This document shows positions 53,375 through 62,247 of a DNA stretch of 64,000 bases, one piece after another. Within the stretch, counting starts at the first letter, position 1. Each line of letters starts with the position of its first letter. The DNA comes from Bacillus salipaludis (GTDB lineage: Bacteria > Bacillota > Bacilli > Bacillales_B > DSM-18226). The position numbers and the translations under genes are program-made. The notes under the pieces were generated by a model. That model did no database searches. It saw nothing but the letters and a program-made list of their open reading frames with translations, and was not told where the DNA came from. The DNA is taken from NCBI RefSeq assembly GCF_004358205.1, contig NZ_SMYO01000003.1, forward strand, positions 1 through 64,000, in the 5' to 3' direction.

Positions 53375-53785
53375 CTATTTATTTATAACGATGGATAATC
53401 TATAATTTGCATGATGGTTAAGTTCTTCTAAAAATTGATTTAATCGTTCATTGGAGGGAAATTTACATTCGAGAATGTAACAACTATCTCCACTTATTTT
53501 AAAGTTATTTATTATGTAATTATCTTGTGTTTTTATATATGAAAGATATGGTTCATGATGCGTAGTTTTTATATAGATATTTATGAATGCATGTATAAAC
53601 CACCCTAATTTAACCTGGTTGACTTTAATGGTATATCCCTCAATTACCCCACTATCCTCTAATTTTGCAACTCGTGATGCAGCTGCTTGACCAGTCAAAT
53701 GAACTTTTTTTCCCAATTCTTTCATGGTAATCCGACTGTTCATGGATAACTCATCCAAGATACGCAAATCCGTTCGATCCAACAT
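53375..53785 (-). CDS. Lrp/AsnC family transcriptional regulator
   Basis: A 136-residue regulator. N-terminal HTH 'RTDLRILDELSMNSRITMKELGKKVHLTGQAAASRVAKLEDSGVIEGYTIKVN' and a C-terminal RAM domain ('HAFINIYIKTTHHEPYLSYIKTQDNYIINNFKISGDSCYILECKFPSNERLNQFLEEL'). Lrp-type proteins form octamers and respond to amino acids. It is divergent from the metallo-hydrolase gene; an inverted repeat in the shared promoter (53860-53873) is a possible site. Start follows GGAG. Confidence 0.93.
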   Translation of the reverse strand: MLDRTDLRILDELSMNSRITMKELGKKVHLTGQAAASRVAKLEDSGVIEGYTIKVNQVKLGWFIHAFINIYIKTTHHEPYLSYIKTQDNYIINNFKISGDSCYILECKFPSNERLNQFLEELNHHANYRLSIVINK

Positions 53786-53859
53786 TTATTCAACTCCTTT
53801 CATTATTCAAGCCAAACAGCGAAAAGACTTGATTTTATCTATGTAAATGTTATTCGGTG

Positions 53860-53873
53860 ATAGTATAAACTAT
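53860..53873. promoter_or_regulatory. Inverted repeat in the lrp / metallo-hydrolase promoter region
   Basis: ATAGT-ATAA-ACTAT, a 5-bp palindromic arm pair, overlaps a TATAAA -10-like box 35 bp before the hydrolase start. A binding site for the divergent Lrp regulator is plausible. Confidence 0.4.
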
Positions 53874-53902
53874 ACGTAAATCAAAGAGAAGGAGTTTTAA
53901 CA

Positions 53903-54667
53903 ATGAATATACAACTAATTCGAAATGCCACACTTGTTGTCGAATATGCTGGGAAAAAGTTTTTAATTGACCCATTTTTAGCAGATAAAGGGACTTATCC
54001 GCCCTTTTCTAATACCTTAAGACAAGATCAATTGAATCCTCTAGTTGACTTACCAACATCCATTGATAATATTATCAATAATGTGGATGCTGTGATTGTT
54101 ACACATCTGCATTTAGATCACTGGGATGATACAGCCAAGGAGGTATTGCCTAAGGGGATAAAAATGTTTGTACAAAATGAAAAAGATGCTACAGAAGTTA
54201 GAAACGCCGATTTTATAAATGTAGAAGTTTTACAGGAAGATACAGTTTTTGAAGATATCCAATTAATTAAAACAAAAGGTGAGCATGGAAGAGGAGAAAA
54301 GTTATTAAACCGTGCCGGTCAAGTGTGTGGTGTTGTCTTCAAACACTCAACTGAAAAAACGTTATATGTGGCTGGCGATACAGTTTGGTATGAAGCAATC
54401 CAGGAAGTAATCGATACGTATAAACCAGAAATCATTATTGTAAATGGTGGAGATAATCAAATATTAGAACTTGGTTCTCTGGTAATGGGGAAAGATGACA
54501 TTTTTGAAGTGTATAAGGCTGCCCCTATCGCCAAAATCATTTCTGTCCATATGGAAGCCGTCAATCATTGGACATTATCAAGAGATGAATTGAAGAGCTT
54601 TATTAATGAAAGAGGAATCTCTTCTCATGTTTTAGTACCTGATGATGGTGAATCTTACACATTTTAA
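53903..54667 (+). CDS. MBL fold metallo-hydrolase (UlaG-like)
   Basis: A 254-residue metallo-beta-lactamase fold enzyme. Metal-binding motif 'VIVTHLHLDHWDD' (HxHxDH, residue 71), then 'GEHGRGEK' and 'LYVAGDTVWYEAI' (second metal His/Asp), and 'ISVHMEAVNHWTLSRDELK' (last His). The N-terminus 'MNIQLIRNATLVVEYAGKKFLIDPFLADKGTYPP' is the UlaG/RomA-type entry. Substrate unknown. It is divergent from the Lrp regulator, which presumably controls it. The dispersed repeat starts 6 bp after the stop codon. Confidence 0.9.
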   Translation: MNIQLIRNATLVVEYAGKKFLIDPFLADKGTYPPFSNTLRQDQLNPLVDLPTSIDNIINNVDAVIVTHLHLDHWDDTAKEVLPKGIKMFVQNEKDATEVRNADFINVEVLQEDTVFEDIQLIKTKGEHGRGEKLLNRAGQVCGVVFKHSTEKTLYVAGDTVWYEAIQEVIDTYKPEIIIVNGGDNQILELGSLVMGKDDIFEVYKAAPIAKIISVHMEAVNHWTLSRDELKSFINERGISSHVLVPDDGESYTF

Positions 54668-54672
54668 TTTTT

Positions 54673-54856
54673 GGCTGTTTTAAACTAGTCTGTTGATTTC
54701 CGTTCCAGGCACTTCGCTTTCCGCGGGCGTGCCGGGGAGCCTCCTCGTCGCTTCGCTCCTGTGGGGTCTCCCCTGCCCCGTACTCCCGCAGGAGTCTTCG
54801 TGTCTTCCACTCCAATCAACGGGGTAAAAAATCAACAATGTTCTTTAACACAGCCT
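54673..54856. repeat. Dispersed structured repeat, copy 2, with near-perfect terminal inverted repeats
   Basis: A 184-bp element bounded by GGCTGTTTTAAA at 54673 and TTTAACACAGCC at 54844 (12-bp ends, one mismatch). It shares many blocks with copy 1 at 20690 (GTTGATTTCCG, CTTTCCGCGGG, GAGCCTCCTCG, CTGTGGGGTCTC, CTCCCGCAGGAGTCT, CAATCAACG). Inner inverted pieces (CGTCGCTTCGCTCCTG, GGGGAGCC..) would fold into a long hairpin. Short terminal repeats and no coding capacity are MITE-like features. Confidence 0.8.
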
Positions 54857-55118
54857 AATTTTAAAAAAACAGTTTGCCAATTTGTTGGTTTAATTTTATA
54901 GATTGCAGTTTTAAACCACTAATATACGTTCTAGACCTATAAGGTGCTCATGATGAAGTTGTTGATCATTATGGGCTTTTATCTTGTTAAGGGACAAAAA
55001 TTGAATTTATTTGCCCTTAAGTATTGGCACGATTTTCGATTCAATTATTGTAGGAAAGAGGAAGTACTTCCTTATCATTTCCGCATGACGATAATAATTC
55101 TGTGGTTTCAATACGCCA

Positions 55119-55226
55119 TTACTTCTCTCTCTTTGTTCTTATCCAAATACCAATAGCACAAGCAACTACCACTGTAATAGTTCCTAAATAAAATTGTACT
55201 TTCAGATAATTTGGTATGTATTCCAT
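55119..55226 (-). CDS. Small single-pass membrane protein (35 aa)
   Basis: ATG 55226 follows GGGAGAG at about 10 nt. The product MEYIPNYLKVQFYLGTITVV continues with a hydrophobic helix (VACAIGIW) and a basic end (IRTKREK), a plausible single-pass peptide. No family known. The 200 bp between the repeat and this gene hold no other gene; a plus-strand 70-codon frame (54944-55156) overlaps it and is not called. Confidence 0.4.
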   Translation of the reverse strand: MEYIPNYLKVQFYLGTITVVVACAIGIWIRTKREK

Positions 55227-55403
55227 CAGACAAAAACTCTCCCATCAAATTAGACATTTCTCTTACAGAAAGGATGCATTTTTGGATTGTAGTAACAATG
55301 AAATGGATATTAAATGATATGCCAGGTAAAAATATGAATGAATAGGATTATAAAATTTAGTTTTGAAAATGTTGAATTTGTTCCATACTTAGAGGGATCT
55401 ATC

Positions 55404-55871
55404 ATGAAAGAAAAGTGGAAAATGTATGCTTTGCTAATTATACCTTGGCTATCTGTCAAGAAACTTGGTAAATTGTCATTCAAACGTTACTTTCCTACTA
55501 TTCTTTTTAGCAACATGGTAATTGCTTTTATAAGTGAGTTGTCCAGGGAGTTAAAGTGGTGGAAAGTAAAAAATCCTATTTTTCCAAAATTAGCAACAGA
55601 TGTATCATTTGTATTTCGTCCTTTTACAATCCTTAACCTTTGGATCTTCAAATTAACTTACAAGAGATTCTGGTTATACCTTTTAACGAATATTTTTGCT
55701 GACTACTTGTTTGCATACCCATTAACCACCATAGCGGAAAAACTACGCGTTTATAAGATGGTAAGAATGAGCCGGAAGCAGCTTTTCTTTTTGAGTGTTG
55801 CTGTAGCGATTATTAATTATCTGTACCAATACAAAATTATTGAACCTCAACAAAAAAGCTTCTTAAAATAA
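55404..55871 (+). CDS. Uncharacterised membrane protein (155 aa)
   Basis: ATG 55404 after GAGGG gives a protein starting MKEKWKMYALLIIPWLSVKK. It has about four membrane segments with aromatic and positive residues at their ends ('RYFPTILFSNMVIAFISELSRELKWWKVKNP', 'FRPFTILNLWIFKLTYKRFWLYLLTNIFADYLFAYPL'). No family recognised. It is followed by a clean terminator, supporting a real transcript. Confidence 0.55.
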   Translation: MKEKWKMYALLIIPWLSVKKLGKLSFKRYFPTILFSNMVIAFISELSRELKWWKVKNPIFPKLATDVSFVFRPFTILNLWIFKLTYKRFWLYLLTNIFADYLFAYPLTTIAEKLRVYKMVRMSRKQLFFLSVAVAIINYLYQYKIIEPQQKSFLK

Positions 55872-55950
55872 ACTAATAGTTTGATTAGGTTATGTGAAAA
55901 GCCCAGAAATTTAAGATTTACCAGTTTGGATGGTTAACCTAAATCTATCC

Positions 55951-55994
55951 AAGAACCTCATAGGTAATTTATTACCAAACTGAGGTTCTTTTCA
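55951..55994 (+). terminator. Terminator after the 155-aa membrane protein
   Basis: AAGAACCTCA/TGAGGTTCTT 10-bp perfect stem with a smaller inner hairpin (GGTAAT/ATTACC), then TTTTC. Confidence 0.85.
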
Positions 55995-56024
55995 CACTTC
56001 TATCTTGTAAAAAAGCTGATGCTT

Positions 56025-56987
56025 TTAGGAAACATCAATCTGTTTTTCGTCATAATAGTTAATTTTAGTTTTTAAATAATACTCCATTTCATTCATTAAA
56101 TGGAAAACAGATGCCCTAGTTTCAAATTCTATGCGAGATTTTGGCAGTTCAAGCTCTTTCATTTTTTGGTGCTGGCTTTCCAGTTTTTGAAGATGTTTGT
56201 AAGCTGTGTTTTCACTCTTCACATCAGCACTGATATCGTAAAGAAATTCGGAGAAAACATGCCGTTGGACAACATCTTCATCCAGCGACGATACAATGGG
56301 CAGCATGCGACTTAAAATGACAAATTGCTTCTCCCTCATATCGAAATAATAAAAATACCCCTTCTTATCGGAAAGCAATTGGTTTTCGTCATATTGAATA
56401 GCTAACCTTTTACCTTCGTTAAGATTTTCTTCCAATTCCAATAGTTCTTTTCCGTCCCAACCTTGATCCCCTTTTTCCAGATAGGCTCCATATTCAAATA
56501 ATATTTTTTTGAACTTCTCTTCTATGGCGGATTGGGTTGCCTTTAGGTTTTTTTCTACGTTTGGCATGTAACTGTTTAACAGAATCGCAACCCCTACACC
56601 AATGATGACGATTTGGAGTTCATTTAAAGCGATGGGCAGAGTGAATTTCTCAAGCGTGAAGATGTGAAGAACAATTACTACGCTATTCACAAACCCTTTT
56701 TGCAGTCGAAGCCGAACTAACAAGGGAATGAGAATCAAAATGAATAACGAAAATACAAGAGGATTAAATCCCAGCATTCGAAACACAAGACCACTCAAAA
56801 CCAAAGAAAGCGTACAGGCAGCAAATCGTTCCAGTGAAGACCGGATGGACTGCTTTTTCGTCTTTTCTATGCAGAGGATGCAAATAATGGCGGCGAAACT
56901 AGCAAACTGAAGCTGAAGCAATTCGGCAATCCAGATGGAAACCCCCGCACCCAACGCTGTTTTGATTGTCCTTAAACCAATTTTCAT
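56025..56987 (-). CDS. Aromatic acid exporter family protein (FUSC-like)
   Basis: A 320-residue protein with about six N-terminal membrane helices and a cytoplasmic helical half. 'MKIGLRTIKTALGAGVSIWIAELLQLQFASFAAIICILCIEKTKKQSIRSSLERFAACTLSLVLSGLVFRMLGFNPL' is the Bacillus YqjA/aromatic acid exporter pattern. The C-terminal half ('NVEKNLKATQSAIEEKFKKILFEYGAYLEKG...EYYLKTKINYYDEKQ') is a long coiled-coil region. The family is related to the FUSC domain of aromatic carboxylic acid efflux pumps; the cargo here is unknown. ATG 56987 after GGGGTG. Confidence 0.85.
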   Translation of the reverse strand: MKIGLRTIKTALGAGVSIWIAELLQLQFASFAAIICILCIEKTKKQSIRSSLERFAACTLSLVLSGLVFRMLGFNPLVFSLFILILIPLLVRLRLQKGFVNSVVIVLHIFTLEKFTLPIALNELQIVIIGVGVAILLNSYMPNVEKNLKATQSAIEEKFKKILFEYGAYLEKGDQGWDGKELLELEENLNEGKRLAIQYDENQLLSDKKGYFYYFDMREKQFVILSRMLPIVSSLDEDVVQRHVFSEFLYDISADVKSENTAYKHLQKLESQHQKMKELELPKSRIEFETRASVFHLMNEMEYYLKTKINYYDEKQIDVS

Positions 56988-57125
56988 AAATACACCCCAG
57001 TTATTTCTATTCATGTTAGTTTACCATGATAAGCATAAATTTTTGGGTTATTTATTTGTAAAATTTTTGGCATCGCTTTCTTTGATGGTCAAGTGGATGG
57101 AATTATGAAATATGCAGTTACAGGA

Positions 57126-57510
57126 AATACTCGTGGATGAACATTGAATACTCTCGGATAAGCAATAAATACTCTCAAAAATGGATGCTACTCTCGGATG
57201 ACCTCGCAATACTCGTGGATGAATTTTGAATACTCTCGGATAAGCAATAAATACTCTCAAAAATGGATGCTACTCTCGGATGACCTCGCAATACTCGTGG
57301 ATGAATTTTGAATACTCTCGGATAAGCAATAAAAACTCTCAAAAATGGATGCTACTCTCGGATGACCTCGCAATACTCGTGGATGAACATTGAATACTCT
57401 CGGATAAGCAATAAAAACTCTCAAAAATGGATGCTACTCTCGGATGACCTCGCAATACTCGTGGATGAACGTTGAATACTCTCGGATAAGCCAAGAATAC
57501 TCTCGTAAAG
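57126..57510. repeat. 82-bp tandem repeat array with nested 19-21 bp subunits
   Basis: Copies begin at 57126, 57208, 57290, 57372 and 57454, exactly 82 bp apart; the last is incomplete. Each unit is four related subunits starting TACTCGTGGATGA, TACTCTCGGATAAG, TACTCTCAAAAATG and TACTCTCGGATGACC (21+21+19+21 bp). Copies differ at only a few bases. It fills most of the gap 57015-57602. Any frame through it is a by-product. I recall similar 'TACTCTCGGATGA' blocks in intergenic parts of some Bacilli. Confidence 0.9.
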
Positions 57511-57602
57511 TCGATGTTCCTATATCTGACTTTGTTTACTAATGAAGAAAAACATAATTACTATCCCCCTTTATTAAGCTATCTACACCAATCCCATCTG
57601 CT

Positions 57603-57878
57603 TTAATTCTTCATCCAAGTAAGGAGCCTTACAATTTGAATTGGTTCGCTCCAAACTATAATAGAACTTAAGAAAAATAACGCGACAACGGATAAAAACT
57701 TTGCATTTCCTTTTTCACTTTTAAATATGGCTCCGAAACAAAATAACGAGCCAACAATTAGTAATCCAAATCCTGATGCCATTAGCGGCTCAAAAAATTC
57801 TGGAAACATATACGAGGACCCAAAAAACAAAACACCAAATACTGCAAATACGAAAGACCAAAAACTAAAACTTATCAT
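57603..57878 (-). CDS. Small membrane protein (91 aa)
   Basis: Three hydrophobic helices separated by short loops: MISFSFWSFVFAVFGVLFFG, LMASGFGLLIVGSLFCFGAIF and FLSVVALFFLSSIIVW. A typical small Bacillus membrane protein with no recognised family. Start ATG at 57878 behind GGAGG. No partner gene. Confidence 0.6.
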   Translation of the reverse strand: MISFSFWSFVFAVFGVLFFGSSYMFPEFFEPLMASGFGLLIVGSLFCFGAIFKSEKGNAKFLSVVALFFLSSIIVWSEPIQIVRLLTWMKN

Positions 57879-58002
57879 TATAGCACCTCCATTTAACTTA
57901 TTTTACCAAATACCCTTAAGATTTGAGAAGAAATTGAATAAAATTGTAGCTTAAACAATTAGATGAACCTACACCATAAACTGATTCTTCCTTCCACAAT
58001 AT

Positions 58003-58040
58003 AAAAAGAAAAGACCTTACTCGATACCGAATAAGGTCTT
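58003..58040 (-). terminator. Terminator of the DUF4317 gene
   Basis: AAGACCTTA/TAAGGTCTT 9-bp stem with 12-nt loop (58011-58040). The A-rich tract 58003-58012 gives a U run on the minus strand. Confidence 0.8.
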
Positions 58041-58096
58041 ACAAGGAACTACGCTTTAATTCGACCAATCTTTATGGTGAAAAAGTGTTATTACAT

Positions 58097-59254
58097 CTAG
58101 AGTGTCTCCGATTCCAGTTTAAATCCTTCCACCATCACTTCTTCATCGACCTCTAACAAGAGACACCGTTTTCCCTCGAATGTGATATATTTTACATATT
58201 TCAAGTCTTTTGGATTGATCGTGACGTCGGCCAGCTTTGTATTGATTTTAATTGTTTTTGGTACTAAGTTGCTTGCTTTGAATTCATATTTTTCATCATC
58301 TATTATCGCTTTAAAGGCATGTTCCACTTTAGCCGGTTCTACATTTTCGACCCCGCTGACCGTTAAGATTCTTTCAATATCCCGAGTATCCAACGTAGGA
58401 ATTTCACTTTCTTCCTTTTCTGCATTCTCTTGGATCATCTTATCGATTTCTTCATAAACATTGGAAATGACCCGAGGTTCAACTTCGTCTCCCATCACTT
58501 CCTTTAAGATAAAATCGAAGCAATCCTTATCATCCTGAGCAGTCATAATTTCTTCACTATTTAGAACCTCTTCAATAAATCTCACATCCGGTTCATTGGC
58601 TTTTCCGGCACAATAAAGAATATGGTTTACATCTGCAGCATTATCATTAAACGTTGGGAACAGAAAACCTGACATAGGAGACTCTAAATTTATTATAGGA
58701 TCCACAACATGATAGGACTTATATTCTTTTTCGATATAGTCAAACATCAAGGCTTTTTTCGGGTGATCGGTTTTATTAAGGCTGCAAAGGATAAATTCAT
58801 TGGAATAAACTGCATCATCCCCACCTTCTTCTGATTCAGGATTCCGCTTCTTGGTAGGCTTTCGGTATTCTCCCCGGATAAATGTTACCACCATATCAAA
58901 GTCATATGTACCTTGAGCCAGCATTTTCCCAACGATTTCCACCATGTTATCTTGCCAATCTTCCGAGTCCGCTTGTAATCCTTCGAAAAGGATCGATTGT
59001 GTACTGTATTCCACATCCCGCTGGAATTTCAATTCAAACAATTTAGCATCAAGATTACCTGTTAAAACCTTTTTAAAGTTGGCTAAAAACAATTCTTGTG
59101 CTTCCTGTTCCAACATTTGAAACGGCTGACAAACTTGATGGTAAATCTCGCCCGATTCTTTCTGAACATACACATTGAAGATTTCACGGATGTTCATACG
59201 ATAATTATCTAATTTAAATTGCTTTCGGATATTCGCGATGTCTTTTTTATTCAT
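58097..59254 (-). CDS. DUF4317 domain-containing protein
   Basis: A 385-residue soluble protein. It starts MNKKDIANIRKQFKLDNYRM and continues 'NIREIFNVYVQKESGEIYHQVCQPFQMLEQEAQELFLANFKKVLTGNLDAKLFEL', the entry of DUF4317, then 'MTAQDDKDCFDFILKEVMGDEVEPRVISNVYEEIDKMIQ' and a beta-rich C-terminus ('YEFKASNLVPKTIKINTKLADVTINPKDLKYVKYITFEGKRCLLLEVDEEV'). The family is widespread in Firmicutes, often with phage or stress genes, and of unknown function. ATG 59254 follows GGGAGATGA; longer frames upstream are rejected. Confidence 0.88.
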   Translation of the reverse strand: MNKKDIANIRKQFKLDNYRMNIREIFNVYVQKESGEIYHQVCQPFQMLEQEAQELFLANFKKVLTGNLDAKLFELKFQRDVEYSTQSILFEGLQADSEDWQDNMVEIVGKMLAQGTYDFDMVVTFIRGEYRKPTKKRNPESEEGGDDAVYSNEFILCSLNKTDHPKKALMFDYIEKEYKSYHVVDPIINLESPMSGFLFPTFNDNAADVNHILYCAGKANEPDVRFIEEVLNSEEIMTAQDDKDCFDFILKEVMGDEVEPRVISNVYEEIDKMIQENAEKEESEIPTLDTRDIERILTVSGVENVEPAKVEHAFKAIIDDEKYEFKASNLVPKTIKINTKLADVTINPKDLKYVKYITFEGKRCLLLEVDEEVMVEGFKLESETL

Positions 59255-59482
59255 ATATCTCATCTCCCATTCCTGATTATACTGTTCAAACAAGAAAATA
59301 GTAATACTTGATATTATTTCTACATTATTAGCAGATAAGCAGTAAGTTTGGACCATCCCATTTTAATAATAAATAATTCCCTACTTACTTTTAATATTTG
59401 GCAATGTTGAGCTTGGCTGTTGATTAACATATCCTAACAATTTTTAACGTCTAAGAACAATTAATTAATATTTAGGTCAATA

Positions 59483-59503
59483 AAAAAAGCCGCCATTGGC
59501 AGC
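59483..59503 (-). terminator. Terminator of the BA3454-type gene
   Basis: GCCGCC/GGCAGC stem (one mismatch, 59489-59503) with a 3-nt loop; the A run 59482-59488 forms the U tract on the minus strand. Confidence 0.65.
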
Positions 59504-59533
59504 TAGATCGTTTAAAAGCCTGAGATTCCGTAT

Positions 59534-59668
59534 TTAATTTGCCCATTGCTTCAGAACTTGTTCTTTTGCTATACGATGAACTTCTTCTTCTGTTTGGTTT
59601 TTATCCGCAATTACATTTGTTTGATAAACTTTACCGTTATGTGTTACATAAATTGTATACTTGTACAT
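59534..59668 (-). CDS. BA3454 family stress response protein (44 aa)
   Basis: ATG 59668 after AAAGGGGT. The product MYKYTIYVTHNGKVYQTNVI continues ADKNQTEEEVHRIAKEQVLK and ends QWAN, closely matching the small BA3454 family of Bacillus (MYKYxVxVxYxGKxYQTNVI.. EEIxRxAKEQVLKQW). Members are linked to stress response and have a beta-beta-alpha profile; mechanism unknown. Single gene with its own terminator. Confidence 0.85.
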   Translation of the reverse strand: MYKYTIYVTHNGKVYQTNVIADKNQTEEEVHRIAKEQVLKQWAN

Positions 59669-60063
59669 GTTTTCGACCCCTTTATATCTTTCAAGTAATT
59701 TGTTCATAATCACATTTTGTTTTCTAACTTTTTTTTATTTTACAAATAAAACGAAAGTGATGAAAGCAAAAAAAAAGGTCAAGATTTGACAAACTTTCAA
59801 CTTAACAAAAATGAAGATACTCACTAGCCGACGATAAGAAGTCATAAAGTCAATAAAATCAACAACCTTATTATGATTCTAATCGCTTATATATTACTGG
59901 TTCATTACTAAAAATGCTGAAACTTGTCGAAATAAAATTGCATTGTCCTAAAACCTTTGTCTTAATGGAGTTAACTTTTGTATACTTTAAACTAGAATAG
60001 TTATTGGTTTTTTGGATGTTTGTTTGGCGAATTTCCCATGTTCCATAACCAAGGAGTGATAAT
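59669..60063. other. Intergenic region without recognised genes
   Basis: AT-rich, with poly-A and poly-T tracts and no long frames. Its end holds the ribosome site AAGGAG of the next gene, which starts with GTG. Confidence 0.5.
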
Positions 60064-60366
60064 GTGATAAATCATGTGAGAGAAAAATTGGAAACTGCCC
60101 TTGAAGATTGGGAGTTGATGAAAAAAGCTTCTGAAGATGAAAGTGAAGAATGCGCCGAACGATTCGAGATGCATTTTTATGAGTTTATTGACCAATTAAA
60201 GATTTGGTATCAGCATTTAGATCAACCTCCATCAACGATCGAAGAGGCAGAAGATCTTATCGAAATCAGGGAAATTATTAAACTCTTACCTGCCCCGCTA
60301 GAACTCAACTTTTTAACAGAACTTGAGCTAATCATTGAAGGAGAAGATCGAGTTCGCTATGATTAA
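60064..60366 (+). CDS. Hypothetical acidic helical protein (100 aa)
   Basis: GTG start at 60064 after AAGGAG. It begins MINHVREKLETALEDWELMK and is rich in Glu, Asp and Leu, with two predicted helices ('EKLETALEDWELMKKASEDESEECAERFEMHFYEFIDQLKIWYQHL' and 'IEEAEDLIEIREIIKLLPAPLELNFLTELELIIEGE'). It resembles small acidic phage/sporulation hypotheticals but no family is recognised. Followed by a terminator at 60422. Confidence 0.6.
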   Translation: MINHVREKLETALEDWELMKKASEDESEECAERFEMHFYEFIDQLKIWYQHLDQPPSTIEEAEDLIEIREIIKLLPAPLELNFLTELELIIEGEDRVRYD

Positions 60367-60421
60367 TTTTGACCTAGGGACATGGGGTACATCTAACATG
60401 CCACCTTTCCCCGTTCCATTC

Positions 60422-60455
60422 AAAAAAGCCAATCTAGTTAAGATTGACTTTTTTT
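60422..60455. terminator. Terminator between convergent genes
   Basis: AGCCAATCT/AGATTGACT stem (one mismatch) with 5-nt loop, flanked by an A run and a T run. Serves the 100-aa protein gene and the convergent lytic transglycosylase gene. Confidence 0.75.
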
Positions 60456-60458
60456 GAT

Positions 60459-62141
60459 TCATTTTGAAACATTCACTTTTTTTGTTGCACTTACTTTTCC
60501 TTTTGCATCTTTTGCATTCACATATAATTTTGTACCTGCCCGCTGTTGCGGAATATTTACTTTATAAGCCCCATAATCATTGGCTTTTGCTGTATATTTC
60601 TTTGATCCAATTTTAACCGTTACTTTCGCATGTTTCTCTGTTTTTCCCGTCACTTTCTTAGAAGAGTATTTGACCGTATTCACAGTTGGCCGGTTTGGCG
60701 CAACCCGTTTGACCGTAATCTTCCTTACATCCCCTACATTATTTGCACGGTCTTTTGCTTTTACGGATATTACAGTTCCTGTGTTCTGCACGGGAAATAC
60801 TACCTTATATTTTCCGTACCGATCCGCTTTTGCACTATACGTTTTCTTTGCAATTTTCACATACACCTTTGCATATGCTTCCGTTTTACCGGAGATGATA
60901 GCTGCCTTATTTGTTATTTTATTCACGATTGGAACTGCTGGTGGTGTTTTATCAATTACTTTGATTGTTGTGGATAGGCTTACCTCGTTCAGGTAATCTT
61001 TATACGTTACCGTAAGTGTTTTCCCCGCCTTATGGACAGGAATAGTAATCTTATAGTACCCAGTTGCATCAGTCTTTTTTGGTTGGCCAATCCGCATTTT
61101 GCCATTCATAATTTGAATCATGACATTCGAAGGTGCTTTTCCGGATAAATCTCGATCATGATCATCTACAGGATTCACGATTGGAGCATTTAACTTTTTA
61201 CTGATATATACAGAAGGAATATATCCTGCTAGCTTTATATCTGTACTCTTATATTTAACCGGATACCAAACAAATTGATTTTGACTAGATGAAGTTTTGT
61301 CAAAAGTAAAATGACCATCAATGATTAAAGTGGTGCCTTTTCTTAGGGTAGTACTATTACTACTAGTACTTGGTTGTGAACGTAACCTTACCCCATCCTT
61401 CGTCACAACTACCTTGTTTCCTTTTTGATAATAATATCTAGATGCATGCATTTGTGAAGTAATGGTGTATTGCTTCTTTTTAAAAATAATATTTGTATCA
61501 CTGCCTGGATTATACTCAAAATCAGCACTAGTGAAAGGGAAATATGCTAAATTTATTTCATTTAAAAAGCTGTCTTGTTTAATCCTGGCAAAGACTTTTT
61601 CTTGATAAGCGTTTGGATTTCTCTTTCCATTATCCCAGTAGACCGGGCTGTTTACTGGCTTCGTACCGTTATAGGCCATTACAGGGAAATACCAATTTTC
61701 AATAACTTCCCGTCCTGCACCATATATTTTAGGCAAATCTGTACGGTTATACATGCTGTTAAGAATGTTAACGCCAACCTGGATATTATAGAAAATATCA
61801 TTTTTTAGTTTTTCTTGATCATAGGCTGTTTGATTCGTAATTTGCATGATTCCAATGCCGCCATCTTGCGATTTAAATGGCTGTCCCTTACTGTCAAACT
61901 GTCTCCAATCACTTTCTGTTGCAGCAACAGCTTTTAAAACCTCAGGTGGAATTTTTGCATCTAGAGCAGCGCTGGTCAACAAGCAGTTTATGTGCTGAGT
62001 AGAGGGATTTTTATTGGGTACTATCTTCTCGTATGATGCACATTTGGAAGGCCATAACATCTCCGCAGAAGCCTCTTTATAAGACCATCCTAGAAATATT
62101 AAAGAAGTCATCAGCCCTGCTTTCAGTAGCATTGATTTCAT
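60459..62141 (-). CDS. Secreted lytic transglycosylase with SH3 and Ig-like repeats
   Basis: A 560-residue exported protein. Signal peptide 'MKSMLLKAGLMTSLIFLGWS..ASA' ends near residue 27. A soluble lytic transglycosylase-type domain (about 35-185) has catalytic Glu in 'VAATESDWRQF' and 'GGIGIMQITNQTAYD', then 'NIQVGVNILNSMYNR' and 'VMAYNGTKPVN'. An SH3-like segment ('VVTKDGVRLRSQPSTSSNSTTLRKGTTLII', about 240-310) is followed by three Big/Ig-like repeats near 315-560, each ending in 'GYYKITIPVHKAGKTLTV', 'GKYKVVFPVQNTGTVISV' or 'GAYKVNIPQQRAGTKLYV'. It cleaves peptidoglycan strands in the wall; the repeats bind wall or extend the enzyme. ATG 62141 after AAGGAGAG. Confidence 0.85.
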   Translation of the reverse strand: MKSMLLKAGLMTSLIFLGWSYKEASAEMLWPSKCASYEKIVPNKNPSTQHINCLLTSAALDAKIPPEVLKAVAATESDWRQFDSKGQPFKSQDGGIGIMQITNQTAYDQEKLKNDIFYNIQVGVNILNSMYNRTDLPKIYGAGREVIENWYFPVMAYNGTKPVNSPVYWDNGKRNPNAYQEKVFARIKQDSFLNEINLAYFPFTSADFEYNPGSDTNIIFKKKQYTITSQMHASRYYYQKGNKVVVTKDGVRLRSQPSTSSNSTTLRKGTTLIIDGHFTFDKTSSSQNQFVWYPVKYKSTDIKLAGYIPSVYISKKLNAPIVNPVDDHDRDLSGKAPSNVMIQIMNGKMRIGQPKKTDATGYYKITIPVHKAGKTLTVTYKDYLNEVSLSTTIKVIDKTPPAVPIVNKITNKAAIISGKTEAYAKVYVKIAKKTYSAKADRYGKYKVVFPVQNTGTVISVKAKDRANNVGDVRKITVKRVAPNRPTVNTVKYSSKKVTGKTEKHAKVTVKIGSKKYTAKANDYGAYKVNIPQQRAGTKLYVNAKDAKGKVSATKKVNVSK

Positions 62142-62247
62142 TCTTCTCTCCTTATCATTCTTAAAATTTATAAGATTCATTTTACATGATAGATTGATAT
62201 TTTTCTATTATTTGGGAGAGAGTACTTGAAAAAGTTTACGAAAGAAA

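Noticed and set aside
57048..57260. A 70-codon minus-strand protein
   Set aside because: It is a translation of the tandem repeat array with no ribosome site.
57126..57510. CRISPR array
   Set aside because: The 82-bp period consists of related subunits throughout; there are no unique spacers between constant repeats and no cas genes nearby.
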